A stretch of DNA of 6,141 nt. Origin: an uncultured Prevotellaceae bacterium (lineage in GTDB: Bacteria > Bacteroidota > Bacteroidia > Bacteroidales > Muribaculaceae). The position numbers and the translations under genes were made by a program. A model generated the notes under the pieces. It saw only the letters and a list, made by a program, of their open reading frames with translations, was not told the origin of the DNA and made no database searches. Positions 1-6,141 of the stretch are shown here, in pieces; the stretch's first letter is position 1, and the number at the start of each line of letters is the position of its first letter. Location: assembly GCA_945983195.1 (NCBI GenBank), contig CAMFSS010000140.1:1-6141 (forward strand). The letters are read 5' to 3'.

Positions 1-338
1 GTGCACCTCAGGGCGTCCGCGCTATCTTGCACGACCGCAACAAGCAAGTTATCGAAAAGATCAACAAGCTTAAAGAGGATTGGAAAGCCAACAAATTCTC
101 AACCAACAAGGAGCAAAACGACAGCATCTATCAGGTTGAGGCCAAGAAGATTCGTAACGACTCCACGCTCACACGTCCGGTTGTTATCATCAAGGCTACT
201 CCTAACGCTTCATTCATGAGTCTCGTTACAGCTCTCGACGAAATGCAAATCAACAGCATCAGCCGTTATCAGATCGACCGCATCAACACCGTTGACTCGG
301 CTCTGATGATCGACTGCAAAGCTAAAGGTTTGAAATGA
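1..338 (+). CDS. ExbD/TolR-family proton-channel subunit, C-terminal part (5' end outside window)
   Basis: This is the C-terminal 111 residues of an ExbD/TolR-type biopolymer transport protein; the open frame enters from the left edge (first full codon at base 3), so the N-terminus lies upstream. In this family ExbD has one N-terminal membrane helix and a periplasmic domain, and works with ExbB to pass proton-motive force to TonB. The visible part is the periplasmic domain: a charged, lysine-rich stretch, then the beta-strand RPVVIIKATP, the helix SFMSLVTALDEMQI and the segment INSISRYQIDRINTVDSALM, the usual ExbD C-terminal pattern. The membrane helix and its conserved aspartate are not in view. 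The frame ends with TGA at 336-338, and further in-frame stops follow at 339, 342, 348 and 351. The tonB gene starts 46 bases downstream, consistent with an exbB-exbD-tonB operon. Bacteroidota often carry two exbD genes in tandem; this would be the one next to tonB. Confidence 0.85.
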   Translation, partial: APQGVRAILHDRNKQVIEKINKLKEDWKANKFSTNKEQNDSIYQVEAKKIRNDSTLTRPVVIIKATPNASFMSLVTALDEMQINSISRYQIDRINTVDSALMIDCKAKGLK

Positions 339-384
339 TGATAGATTTAGTAGTTTATGAACAATTAAAAAGCTTATTTTAATT

Positions 385-1245
385 ATGGCAAAAGACGTAG
401 ATCTAACATCAAAAGAGTGGTGCGACATTGTCTTTGAAGCAAAGAACAAAGACTTCGGAGCTTATGTGATGCGTCAGAAATCAGCATCACGCCACAATAA
501 GTCGATGATTGTTGTAGTAATCTTCATCATAGTTGTCTTCATCCTTTCACAGGTGATTCAGTCTGTTCGCCAGGCTTGGGAAGAGGCCCAGCCTAAAGAC
601 GAGATTGAGCAGATTGTGACAAGCATCGACAATGCGGCTGAAGAGGAGGAAGAGGAAGAAGTTCAGGAGCGCGTTGAGCAGCCTGAGCCTGAGGCTCTTC
701 CCGAGGAAATCCTTAACACTGTTAAGGTGACCGAGCTTCTTATCGCAAAAGATGAAGAAGTTACTAAGGACGATGAGATTCAATCGCAAGATGAGTTGAA
801 AGAGACTCAGACTGCATTCGGACAGACTAACTTCGACCAAGGTACCGACGACCGTAACGTGGTTCGCGAGCACAAGAACGAAGTTATCGTTGAAGAGAAG
901 AAGCCGGAGCCTGAGAAAGAAGAAGTGTTCCGCGCTGTTGAGCAGATGCCGCGCTTCCCGGGTGGTGAAGCTGAGCTTATGAAGTATCTCTCTTCTCACT
1001 TCAACTATCCTACTATGGCTATGGAGAACAATGTTCAGGGCCGCGTTGTGGTTCAGTTCGTTGTTACCAAGACTGGTAAGATTGGTGAGGTGAAGGTGGT
1101 TCGCTCAGTCGACCGCGACCTCGACAAGGAGGCAGTTCGCGTATGTAAGACTCTTCCCGACTTCATCCCTGGTAAGATGAACGGTCAGGCCGTGAACGTG
1201 TGGTACACTCTCCCCGTTTCGTTCAAGCTCCAAGGCGTGAACTAA
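385..1245 (+). CDS. tonB: TonB-family energy transducer
   Basis: This 286-residue protein spans the periplasm and carries energy from the ExbB-ExbD motor to TonB-dependent outer-membrane receptors. Residues 1-40 form a cytoplasmic tail with the pattern W12-C-D-I-V-F and N21-K-D-F-G-A-Y, seen in Bacteroidota TonB proteins encoded beside ExbD. A single membrane helix lies at about 41-57 (MIVVVIFIIVVFILSQV). The linker at about 60-190 is very acidic, with seven glutamates in a row at 86-92 and short proline-containing patches (about 99-106 and 173-177), not the long Pro-Lys stretch of E. coli TonB. The C-terminal TonB domain is at about 192-283, starting QMPRFPGGEAELMKYL and containing GRVVVQFVVTKTGKIGEVKVVRS and the closing W-Y-T-L-P-V-S-F strand. 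The ATG at 385 follows an A/T-rich leader without a Shine-Dalgarno motif, normal for the phylum. The gene probably shares a transcript with the upstream exbD and ends at the hairpin at 1291. Confidence 0.93.
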   Translation: MAKDVDLTSKEWCDIVFEAKNKDFGAYVMRQKSASRHNKSMIVVVIFIIVVFILSQVIQSVRQAWEEAQPKDEIEQIVTSIDNAAEEEEEEEVQERVEQPEPEALPEEILNTVKVTELLIAKDEEVTKDDEIQSQDELKETQTAFGQTNFDQGTDDRNVVREHKNEVIVEEKKPEPEKEEVFRAVEQMPRFPGGEAELMKYLSSHFNYPTMAMENNVQGRVVVQFVVTKTGKIGEVKVVRSVDRDLDKEAVRVCKTLPDFIPGKMNGQAVNVWYTLPVSFKLQGVN

Positions 1246-1290
1246 TGAATCTGATTGATGCCGACTGAAGAAATTCACGGCACACAATAG

Positions 1291-1340
1291 CTTAAAAGAG
1301 CCGATACCCGGTGGGGTAACGGCTCTTTTAGGTTTTTCTT
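1291..1340 (+). terminator. Intrinsic terminator after tonB
   Basis: An 11-bp perfect stem pairs TAAAAGAGCCG (1293-1303) with CGGCTCTTTTA (1320-1330). It can be extended by two pairs (C1291-G1332, T1292-G1331). Inside, an A-A mismatch is followed by a second 5-bp stem, TACCC (1305-1309) with GGGTA (1314-1318), closing on a GGTG tetraloop. A T-rich run (GGTTTTTCTT) follows. It lies 45 bases after the tonB stop and should end the Ton transcript, separating it from the genes at 1489-4491. Confidence 0.85.
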
Positions 1341-1395
1341 ACGTTAAGAAATTTTAATTGCTCCACTATTGTGATGTTTTTTAGTCCATTTTTTA

Positions 1396-1403
1396 TAACT
1401 TTA
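1396..1403 (+). promoter_or_regulatory. Possible Bacteroidota-type promoter -7 element
   Basis: The octamer TAACTTTA matches seven of eight positions of the Bacteroides -7 consensus TAnnTTTG. It lies in the 1341-1488 gap after the tonB terminator and 85 bases before the next start codon. No clear TTTG -33 element sits at the ideal 19-21 base spacing; ATTG at 1368-1371 is slightly too far (24 bases). The rest of the gap is A/T-rich and holds nothing else I can identify. A promoter is needed somewhere here if the terminator is efficient. Confidence 0.35.
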
Positions 1404-1488
1404 CGCTGAAAAGTTGAAGTATGCGTTTTTTAATCTGGAATGCTTAAACTAAACGCTCCTTTTTCAGTCGAATTTAGAAAACATACAA

Positions 1489-1749
1489 ATGGAGAATATA
1501 AACGAAAACAAACCTATTGAGTCAACCCAATCAAAGCCGGCAACATCGGGTACCGATGCTCCCGCTGCTATGAAGAAAATATTCGGAGTATTTATGCTTC
1601 TGATTTATTTCGGTATGGGTGGACTTACCTATTGCGGCTACTTCGACATTCTATTTGGCGAGTGGCACTGGATGAAATGGTGTCTTGGATCATTATTCAC
1701 AGTCTACGGTATTTGGAGAGCTTTCCGATACTTCACAGGGCGCAACTGA
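1489..1749 (+). CDS. Small two-helix inner-membrane protein of unknown function
   Basis: I cannot assign a function to this 86-residue protein. Residues 1-27 are polar and rich in Asn, Ser, Thr and Pro, with no signal peptide. Two likely membrane helices follow, at about 30-50 (KIFGVFMLLIYFGMGGLTYCGYF region) and 63-78 (KWCLGSLFTVYGIWRA), joined by a short aromatic, Trp-rich loop (EWHWMKW, 58-64). The C-terminus is basic and aromatic (RAFRYFTGRN). Small proteins with the pattern KIFG-x-FM-x-x-IY-x-GMG and a closing YGIWRxxR are familiar from Bacteroidota, usually labelled hypothetical. A second ATG at 1570 would give a 59-residue protein starting MKKIFGVF, but the A/T-rich leader before 1489 favours the longer form. 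The gene is the first after the tonB terminator and lies 53 bases before the PstS-like lipoprotein gene, so the two probably share a transcript. Confidence 0.75.
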   Translation: MENINENKPIESTQSKPATSGTDAPAAMKKIFGVFMLLIYFGMGGLTYCGYFDILFGEWHWMKWCLGSLFTVYGIWRAFRYFTGRN

Positions 1750-1802
1750 TTCAATCACATCGTTTATAGGAAATACAGCAACATATTAATTCGTTCAAAC
1801 TT

Positions 1803-2804
1803 ATGCTCGACACTTTCAAGAAATACATATTCGCCCCGGCAATTGCACTTGCATTGGCAGCAGTTGCATCAATGGCATCGTCATGCGACCGCCACAAGCC
1901 TACCGATTCAAGTACGTCGGGCATCACCACGCTCATCTGCGATGCCACTATCCAGAACATTATCAGCCAGGAGGTCGATGTGTTTGAATTCACCTACCCC
2001 AAGGCAAGCATTATGACGTGGTACACCGACGAGCACTCTGCTATCGACTCTCTCGTCACAATGAAGTCGAGCCTTATCATTACTGCCCGCCAGCTCACCG
2101 ACAAGCAGAAAGAATATCTCAAGACGCAGAACCGCAACGTCCGCACTCAGCAAATCGCTGTCGACGCTATTGCTATAATTGTCAACACTGCAAACAATAT
2201 CGACGAGCTGTCAATTGGCGAACTTCGCGAGATTATGACAGGAAAAGCCCAGCGTTGGGACGACGTTTTCCCGTCGAAGCTTGGAAAAATACAGGTCGTA
2301 TTCGACCACGCGGGGTCGAGCACAGTGAAATATGTTACCGATTCCATTCTTCGCGGCGAAAAATTCACCGATGAAGTATATGCCTGCCAAAATAGCCAGG
2401 AGGTTTTCAAAGAGGTTGAAAAGCGCAAAAATTCCATTGGCGTGATTGGTGTGAGCTGGATTACTGCCGACCTCGAATCGGCTGATACCGACCGCCGCAC
2501 AATGCAGCAGAAAGTTGCTGACCTGCAAAAGAACGACACTTCGGCAATCGACTTCACTAACCGCATCAAGGTGCTCAAGATTCGCCGCGACAACTGCCCT
2601 ATCGCTTACAAGCCCTATCAGCTTTACATCTACGAGGGCAACTATCCGCTCTATCGCAGCATCTACGTAACCACCACTGCCCCAAACGGCAGCCTTGCCC
2701 ACGGCTTCTACTCGTTCCTAACCGGTTTTATCGGGCAGAAGATTATCCTCGGCACAGGTGTTATGCCGGCAGTCGTACACCCGCGAATGGTAAGCCTCGA
2801 ATAA
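1803..2804 (+). CDS. PstS-like substrate-binding lipoprotein (ligand uncertain)
   Basis: This 333-residue protein has the periplasmic binding fold of the PstS/PBP-like family and probably a lipid anchor. Residues 1-27 form a signal peptide (KK at 6-7, hydrophobic 9-23) ending MASSC, with Cys28 as likely lipidated residue; Ala at -3 is a weaker lipobox than Leu. Family landmarks align with E. coli PstS: AVDAIAIIVN (119-128) for the central strand, LREIMTGKAQRWDD (141-154) for its GDIYLGKIKKWDD, and FDHAGSSTVKYVTD (167-180) for the phosphate-loop segment RADGSGT. SIGVIGVSWI (211-220), GNYPLYRSIYV (279-289) and GTGVMPA (317-323) complete the fold. The loop arginine is Asp168, SGT reads S172-S-T174, and the acidic residue of VDFGASD is replaced in SSLIITA (89-95), so phosphate may not be the ligand. 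No pst transporter genes are nearby. The TPR gene follows after 49 bases. Automatic annotation would likely call it a phosphate-binding protein. Confidence 0.85.
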   Translation: MLDTFKKYIFAPAIALALAAVASMASSCDRHKPTDSSTSGITTLICDATIQNIISQEVDVFEFTYPKASIMTWYTDEHSAIDSLVTMKSSLIITARQLTDKQKEYLKTQNRNVRTQQIAVDAIAIIVNTANNIDELSIGELREIMTGKAQRWDDVFPSKLGKIQVVFDHAGSSTVKYVTDSILRGEKFTDEVYACQNSQEVFKEVEKRKNSIGVIGVSWITADLESADTDRRTMQQKVADLQKNDTSAIDFTNRIKVLKIRRDNCPIAYKPYQLYIYEGNYPLYRSIYVTTTAPNGSLAHGFYSFLTGFIGQKIILGTGVMPAVVHPRMVSLE

Positions 2805-2853
2805 TTATTGACTTAACATAAAAAAATAATCAACAATAAATACTATTACAGAA

Positions 2854-4491
2854 ATGAAATCGAAGATTTTATTATCACTGCTTTTAAGCGGTTCCATCAC
2901 TTGCTTCGCGCAAGGCTACAAAGATGGTATTGAGTATTACAAAGTATCGGAGTTCGACAATGCTAAGGAGTTGCTTGAGCGCAACCTCAACGATGCGTCT
3001 ACCGACAAGTCTGAAGCCTACTACTATCTCGGCTGCGTAGCTCTTGAAAGCGGCAACACTGCTGCTGCAAAGGAGTATTTCGAGAAAGGCAAAAGCGCAG
3101 GTTCGTGCCAGCTCAATCTCGTTGGTCTTGGCATTCTCGACCTCAAGGCTGGAAATGCTAAAGAGGCAAAAGCCAAATTCGACCTTGCTGTCAAGAATTC
3201 GCCCAAGAAGGACGCCAAGATTCTTGTTGCTATTGCTCGTGCATACTACACCGTCGATGGCGTGAAGTATGCTAAGGAGATTGGCGACTTCATCAAGAAG
3301 GCTCGCAAAAACAACAAGACTGAATCTGCCACTCCTATCCTTGAAGGTGATATGGCTGCCGCTGAAGCCAACACAGGCGACGCACAGGGTATGTACGACG
3401 AGGCTATCAGCTACGACCCGACTAACTCTGAGCCTTATGTGAAGTATGCACGCGCACTCTTCAAGGTTAATCCGCAGCAGGCCATCTCGCGTCTGCAAGA
3501 CCTTCTTGCACAAAACCCAACCTCAGCCCTCGCACAGCGCGAACTTGCTGAGAAATTCTACGAGAACGACCAGTGGACTAAGGCTGCCGAGCAATATGGC
3601 GAGTACATCAAGAACCCCAACCACTTCAAACAAGATGAAGTGCGCTATGCAAGCCTCTTATTCTACGGCAAGAAGTATAATGAGTCGCTCGACCTTGCAC
3701 GCAAAATCGAGGCTTCTCTCCCGGCTACCGACAAGAACGTTTTCTATATGAAGCGTCTTGAGCTCTACAACCTCGTAGCCCTCGAAAAATGGGAAGATGC
3801 CGACGTTGCAGCTACTGCCCTCTTCGCAATGCAGGTTCCCGCAGGTGCTAAATATGAGGTTAAGGACTACACCGACTATGCCGACGCTCTCAAGAAGCTC
3901 GACCGCACTCAGGAGGCTCTTGCTTTGCGTGTAAAAGCCTACGAGGCTAACCCCGAGAAGCTCGACCTTCTCAAGGATCTTAGCGATGCCTACAGCGATG
4001 CCGGCGACGACGTAAACTCTGCCAAGTATTATCAGATGTTCGTCGACAAGGGCGAATACAAGACCAACGACCTCTTCGTACTTGCTAAGAAGTATTTCTA
4101 CGTTGCTGCAACCGACTCTGTTGCCGACACAAAGGCTGCTGCCGTTGCCAACGCTCTTAAATACGTAGATATGGTTAATGAGAAGATTGCCGACAATCCT
4201 CGTATGCGCATTTTGGTAACACTCCAAAAGGCTAAGATTCTCCAAGTTTCTGATGTTGAGAAGACCGACGGTAAGGCTGTCGACACCTATAAGGCAGTCC
4301 TTGAACTCCTCGACCAAGATCCTAATAACCTCATCGATCGCAAAGAGGACTACATTCTAGCTTGCAACTATCTCGCCAACTACTACTTCGCAGTAGGCGA
4401 CAAGGAATCCTCTAAAGCTTACTATCTCAAGTGGCTTGAGGCTGACCCGACAAATGAAGGTCTCCGTAAGTTCGTTGAAGGATGGAAATAA
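2854..4491 (+). CDS. Exported tetratricopeptide-repeat protein
   Basis: This 545-residue protein is a TPR solenoid made for the cell envelope. Residues 1-19 are a signal peptide (K2, K4, hydrophobic 5-18, cleavage probably after Ala19 in CFAQG). Helical repeats with the TPR spacing are visible at about 21-48, 53-84 (YYYLGCVALESGNTAAAKEY), 86-117 (GLGILDLKAGNAKEAKAKFD), 159-191, 193-222, 225-256 (LAEKFYENDQWTKAAEQYGE), 260-290, 370-400 (LSDAYSDAGDDVNSAKYY) and 499-532 (LANYYFAVGDKESSKAYY); stretches between are probably degenerate repeats. No enzymatic domain is seen. TPR proteins act as protein-binding scaffolds, so a partner role for the neighbouring lipoprotein or the Ton motor is possible but only inferred from position. 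The ATG at 2854 sits in an A/T-rich leader (2805-2853). The gene ends 18 bases before a strong hairpin terminator, so it is the last of its unit. Confidence 0.88.
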   Translation: MKSKILLSLLLSGSITCFAQGYKDGIEYYKVSEFDNAKELLERNLNDASTDKSEAYYYLGCVALESGNTAAAKEYFEKGKSAGSCQLNLVGLGILDLKAGNAKEAKAKFDLAVKNSPKKDAKILVAIARAYYTVDGVKYAKEIGDFIKKARKNNKTESATPILEGDMAAAEANTGDAQGMYDEAISYDPTNSEPYVKYARALFKVNPQQAISRLQDLLAQNPTSALAQRELAEKFYENDQWTKAAEQYGEYIKNPNHFKQDEVRYASLLFYGKKYNESLDLARKIEASLPATDKNVFYMKRLELYNLVALEKWEDADVAATALFAMQVPAGAKYEVKDYTDYADALKKLDRTQEALALRVKAYEANPEKLDLLKDLSDAYSDAGDDVNSAKYYQMFVDKGEYKTNDLFVLAKKYFYVAATDSVADTKAAAVANALKYVDMVNEKIADNPRMRILVTLQKAKILQVSDVEKTDGKAVDTYKAVLELLDQDPNNLIDRKEDYILACNYLANYYFAVGDKESSKAYYLKWLEADPTNEGLRKFVEGWK

Positions 4492-4509
4492 TCTTTAAGT
4501 GAACATCAT

Positions 4510-4560
4510 AGCCTACTATGGGAGTGATTTATGCCCCATAGTAGGCTTTATTGTTTTTCT
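4510..4560 (+). terminator. Intrinsic terminator after the TPR gene
   Basis: A perfect 13-bp stem pairs AGCCTACTATGGG (4510-4522) with CCCATAGTAGGCT (4535-4547), with a 12-base loop (4523-4534). A T-rich run (TTATTGTTTTTCTT) follows directly. It lies 18 bases after the TPR stop codon and should end the transcript that starts before 1489. Confidence 0.88.
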
Positions 4561-4593
4561 TGAATCCTCCTTACTATTGCAACCACAACAACA

Positions 4594-4601
4594 TAACTTT
4601 T
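4594..4601 (+). promoter_or_regulatory. Possible Bacteroidota-type promoter -7 element for the S8 gene
   Basis: TAACTTTT matches seven of eight positions of TAnnTTTG and shares the ATAACTTT core with the candidate at 1395-1402. It lies 50 bases before the S8 start codon, in the 160-base gap after the TPR terminator. No good TTTG -33 element is at the expected distance (ATTG at 4576-4579 is too close). The low-complexity CAACCACAACAACA stretch just upstream is unremarkable. Confidence 0.35.
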
Positions 4602-4651
4602 TGCCGCATATCGCGGTTCACATTTAATCCCTACATATTCAGAGAACATTT

Positions 4652-6076
4652 ATGAAACTACTGTTTTCTCTTTTCATTTGCTCCACTCTGAGCTTGTCGG
4701 CTGTCGCTCAAAGCAAACTTTCTGCCTACTCGCTCAATTATTTGCAGAGCTACAAGAATCAGGCTGCTGAAAACACAGTCGGAATATCCGACAGACAGAA
4801 CTATAAAGCCATTCGCACTGTCGATGTCAATGGTCGCGCTACGGTGCTCGCATTCGTCACCGTAGGTACTTCTTTGCCCGATTTCGACCGTTACCAAGCC
4901 GAAGTTGTTTCTGAGTTTAACGACATTCTTATTGTGAGAATCCCGGTTGATAACATTCTCCCCCTCTCCAACAATGCCGGCGTAAAGAAAATTTCAATTG
5001 AGCGTCCGCTCAAAGTCAAGAACAATCTAACCCGCGAGCTTTCGTTGGTCGACAAGGTTCATGCCACTCTCGACCATGCCGGAAATGCCATTAAGGGTAA
5101 AGATGTAGTTGTTGGCGTAATCGACTGCGGTATCGACTACAACCACATCGCATTCAAGGATGCCGATGGAAATTCTCGTGTGAAGCGCGTCATCAACGGC
5201 ACCAAGAAAATATCCTCTGCTTCACAGATTGCTTCTCTCACCACCGACTACACTTCTGAAGACCACGGAACTCACGTCGCTTCCACCGCTGCCGGAAGCT
5301 ACATGGGCAATGATTATTACGGAATGGCACCCGAAGCCGACCTCGTGCTCTGCGGTCTTACAAACTTCTCCGATGCCGCTTTGATTGACGCTTGCAAGTA
5401 CATAATCGACTATGCCAAGTCTGAAGGCAAGCCATGCGCTATCAATATGAGTCTTGGTCACAACTCGGGTCCGCACGATGGCTCCGATGAGTTCAACCAA
5501 TTGCTTGAGGAGCTTGCTGAAGAAGGCGTGATTTTCTCTATCGCTTCAGGAAATGAGGGCGATATGCAACTCTATCTCAACAAGCAATTCTCTGCCGAAG
5601 AAGGTAACGACTCTATCAAGACTGTTCTGGCCAACTACTATAACAGCGATGGCGGCTACTACGAGGAAAATTCGTTTGAAATATGGAACTTCAATGGACA
5701 AGTTCCCGAAATTGAGTTCTACGTTATCAATAAGCAGACCAACAAGGTACTTCTCACCTCTGAGCGAATCTCCATGAATGAGGGTGAAACGTCGAAGAAT
5801 TGGATGATGTCTTATTCCGACAATTATGGAGCTTTCAAGGGTTACTACAGTTCAAATTACTACGGCTCACCCGAAATTTCTGTCAGCATGGTAAAGGACG
5901 GTATATACGGTGCAGTCAACATCATCGTGAATGGAAGCCCGAAAATTAGTAGCCGCTACTACATTGCTATGGGCATCTTTGCCCCCGATGGCACTGAAAT
6001 TCACGCTTGGGGTGCCGATTCTTACAGCGAATTCCGACAAAACGGCAGCACTGAATTCACAGCCGTAAAATATTAA
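4652..6076 (+). CDS. Exported subtilisin-like (S8) protease, truncated before the catalytic serine
   Basis: This 474-residue product starts as an exported S8 serine peptidase. Residues 1-19 are a signal peptide (SAVAQ, cleavage near 19/20). Residues about 60-122 resemble an I9-type propeptide. The catalytic domain begins near 130: Asp158 in VVVGVIDCGID is the catalytic Asp, His205 in DHGTHVAS is the catalytic His, INMSLG (264-269) is the conserved strand, and Asn301 in SIASGNEGD is the oxyanion Asn. A Tyr/Asn-rich insert (about 304-470) follows, of a kind familiar from Bacteroidota S8 proteins. The GTSMA motif with the catalytic Ser never appears: the frame stops at 6074 right after STEFTAVKY, where family members usually go on to the ISVGA strand and the Ser motif. 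Without it the product should be proteolytically inactive. No C-terminal sorting domain is present. It could be a pseudogene, a dead paralog, or a gene broken by rearrangement or assembly. It appears to be transcribed alone. Confidence 0.85.
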   Translation: MKLLFSLFICSTLSLSAVAQSKLSAYSLNYLQSYKNQAAENTVGISDRQNYKAIRTVDVNGRATVLAFVTVGTSLPDFDRYQAEVVSEFNDILIVRIPVDNILPLSNNAGVKKISIERPLKVKNNLTRELSLVDKVHATLDHAGNAIKGKDVVVGVIDCGIDYNHIAFKDADGNSRVKRVINGTKKISSASQIASLTTDYTSEDHGTHVASTAAGSYMGNDYYGMAPEADLVLCGLTNFSDAALIDACKYIIDYAKSEGKPCAINMSLGHNSGPHDGSDEFNQLLEELAEEGVIFSIASGNEGDMQLYLNKQFSAEEGNDSIKTVLANYYNSDGGYYEENSFEIWNFNGQVPEIEFYVINKQTNKVLLTSERISMNEGETSKNWMMSYSDNYGAFKGYYSSNYYGSPEISVSMVKDGIYGAVNIIVNGSPKISSRYYIAMGIFAPDGTEIHAWGADSYSEFRQNGSTEFTAVKY

Positions 6077-6141
6077 AAGTCTATGAACCAGATTATTGTA
6101 GTCTACTACATTAAAAGTGTAGTTGAATACAAATAATGAAA
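6077..6141 (+). other. A/T-rich tail after the truncated S8 gene
   Basis: The 65 bases after the stop are markedly A/T-rich compared with the preceding coding sequence. They contain short GTAGT/ACTAC units: GTAGTCTACTAC is an imperfect palindrome, and ACTAC-N9-GTAGT could pair. No frame here continues the S8 domain; the original frame would read KSMNQIIVVYYIKSVV and stop at 6134. ATGAAA at 6136-6141 could be the first two codons of another gene, but only two codons are visible. Confidence 0.4.

Noticed and set aside
1..219. 72-codon + strand frame overlapping exbD
   Set aside because: Its Ser/Thr/Arg-rich product is an out-of-frame reading of exbD.
2147..2702. Overlapping - strand open frames of 148 and 163 codons opposite the PstS-like gene
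   Set aside because: The + strand frame shows clear binding-protein landmarks and a signal peptide; the opposite frames show none.
2854..2910. Cys17 of the TPR protein as a lipoprotein anchor
   Set aside because: The residues before it (S-I-T) do not form a lipobox, and CFAQ is a better fit to ordinary signal peptidase cleavage after Ala19.
2884..3513. 209-codon open frame on the - strand opposite the TPR gene
   Set aside because: It lies wholly inside a well-supported TPR coding region, its product resembles no family I know, and it is best explained as an antisense shadow of the TPR codon pattern.
3658..4317. 219-codon open frame on the - strand opposite the TPR gene
   Set aside because: Same reason: complete overlap with the TPR gene and a Val/Leu-rich product with no domain pattern.
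6083..6136. 17-codon frame starting ATG AAC CAG after the S8 stop
   Set aside because: Too short, in A/T-rich sequence, without a recognisable leader; it only shows that the S8 frame stays open for a few codons past its stop.
6136..6141. ATGAAA at the right edge as the start of another gene
   Set aside because: The A/T-rich leader and ATGAAA fit a Bacteroidota start, but two codons cannot support a call.

Overview
The window reads as Bacteroidota chromosome, most likely order Bacteroidales; a Muribaculaceae-like genome is a guess from overall flavour, not a demonstrated placement. Support comes from the Bacteroidota-type TonB with its N-terminal motif (W12 and the NKDFGAY stretch at 21-27), ribosome binding regions that are A/T-rich instead of GGAGG, two promoter-like TAnnTTT elements, and secreted proteins whose signal peptides end in A-Q. 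All genes lie on the + strand and no RNA gene, CRISPR or recognisable insertion sequence is visible.

Layout. Bases 1-338 hold the C-terminal part of an ExbD-type proton-channel subunit that begins upstream. Bases 385-1245 encode a complete TonB energy transducer with an acidic periplasmic linker. A strong hairpin terminator (1291-1340) closes this Ton unit. After a 243-base gap with a possible promoter, three genes follow with short gaps: an 86-residue two-helix membrane protein of unknown function (1489-1749), a lipoprotein with a PstS-like periplasmic binding fold (1803-2804), and an exported 545-residue TPR-repeat protein (2854-4491). A second strong hairpin terminator (4510-4560) ends this set. 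The last gene (4652-6076) encodes an exported subtilisin-family (S8) protein that stops before the catalytic serine; its reading frame ends in a sharply A/T-rich tail.

How the parts fit. ExbD and TonB belong to the inner-membrane motor that powers TonB-dependent outer-membrane receptors. The next three genes form a second transcription unit whose products are predicted in the inner membrane and periplasm. The PstS-like protein has no pstC, pstA, pstB or phoU neighbour here, and several residues that bind phosphate in E. coli PstS appear replaced, so a phosphate-uptake label would be doubtful. A role for this set as an envelope accessory to the Ton motor is inference from proximity. The S8 gene stands alone and looks like a truncated or catalytically dead member of its family.
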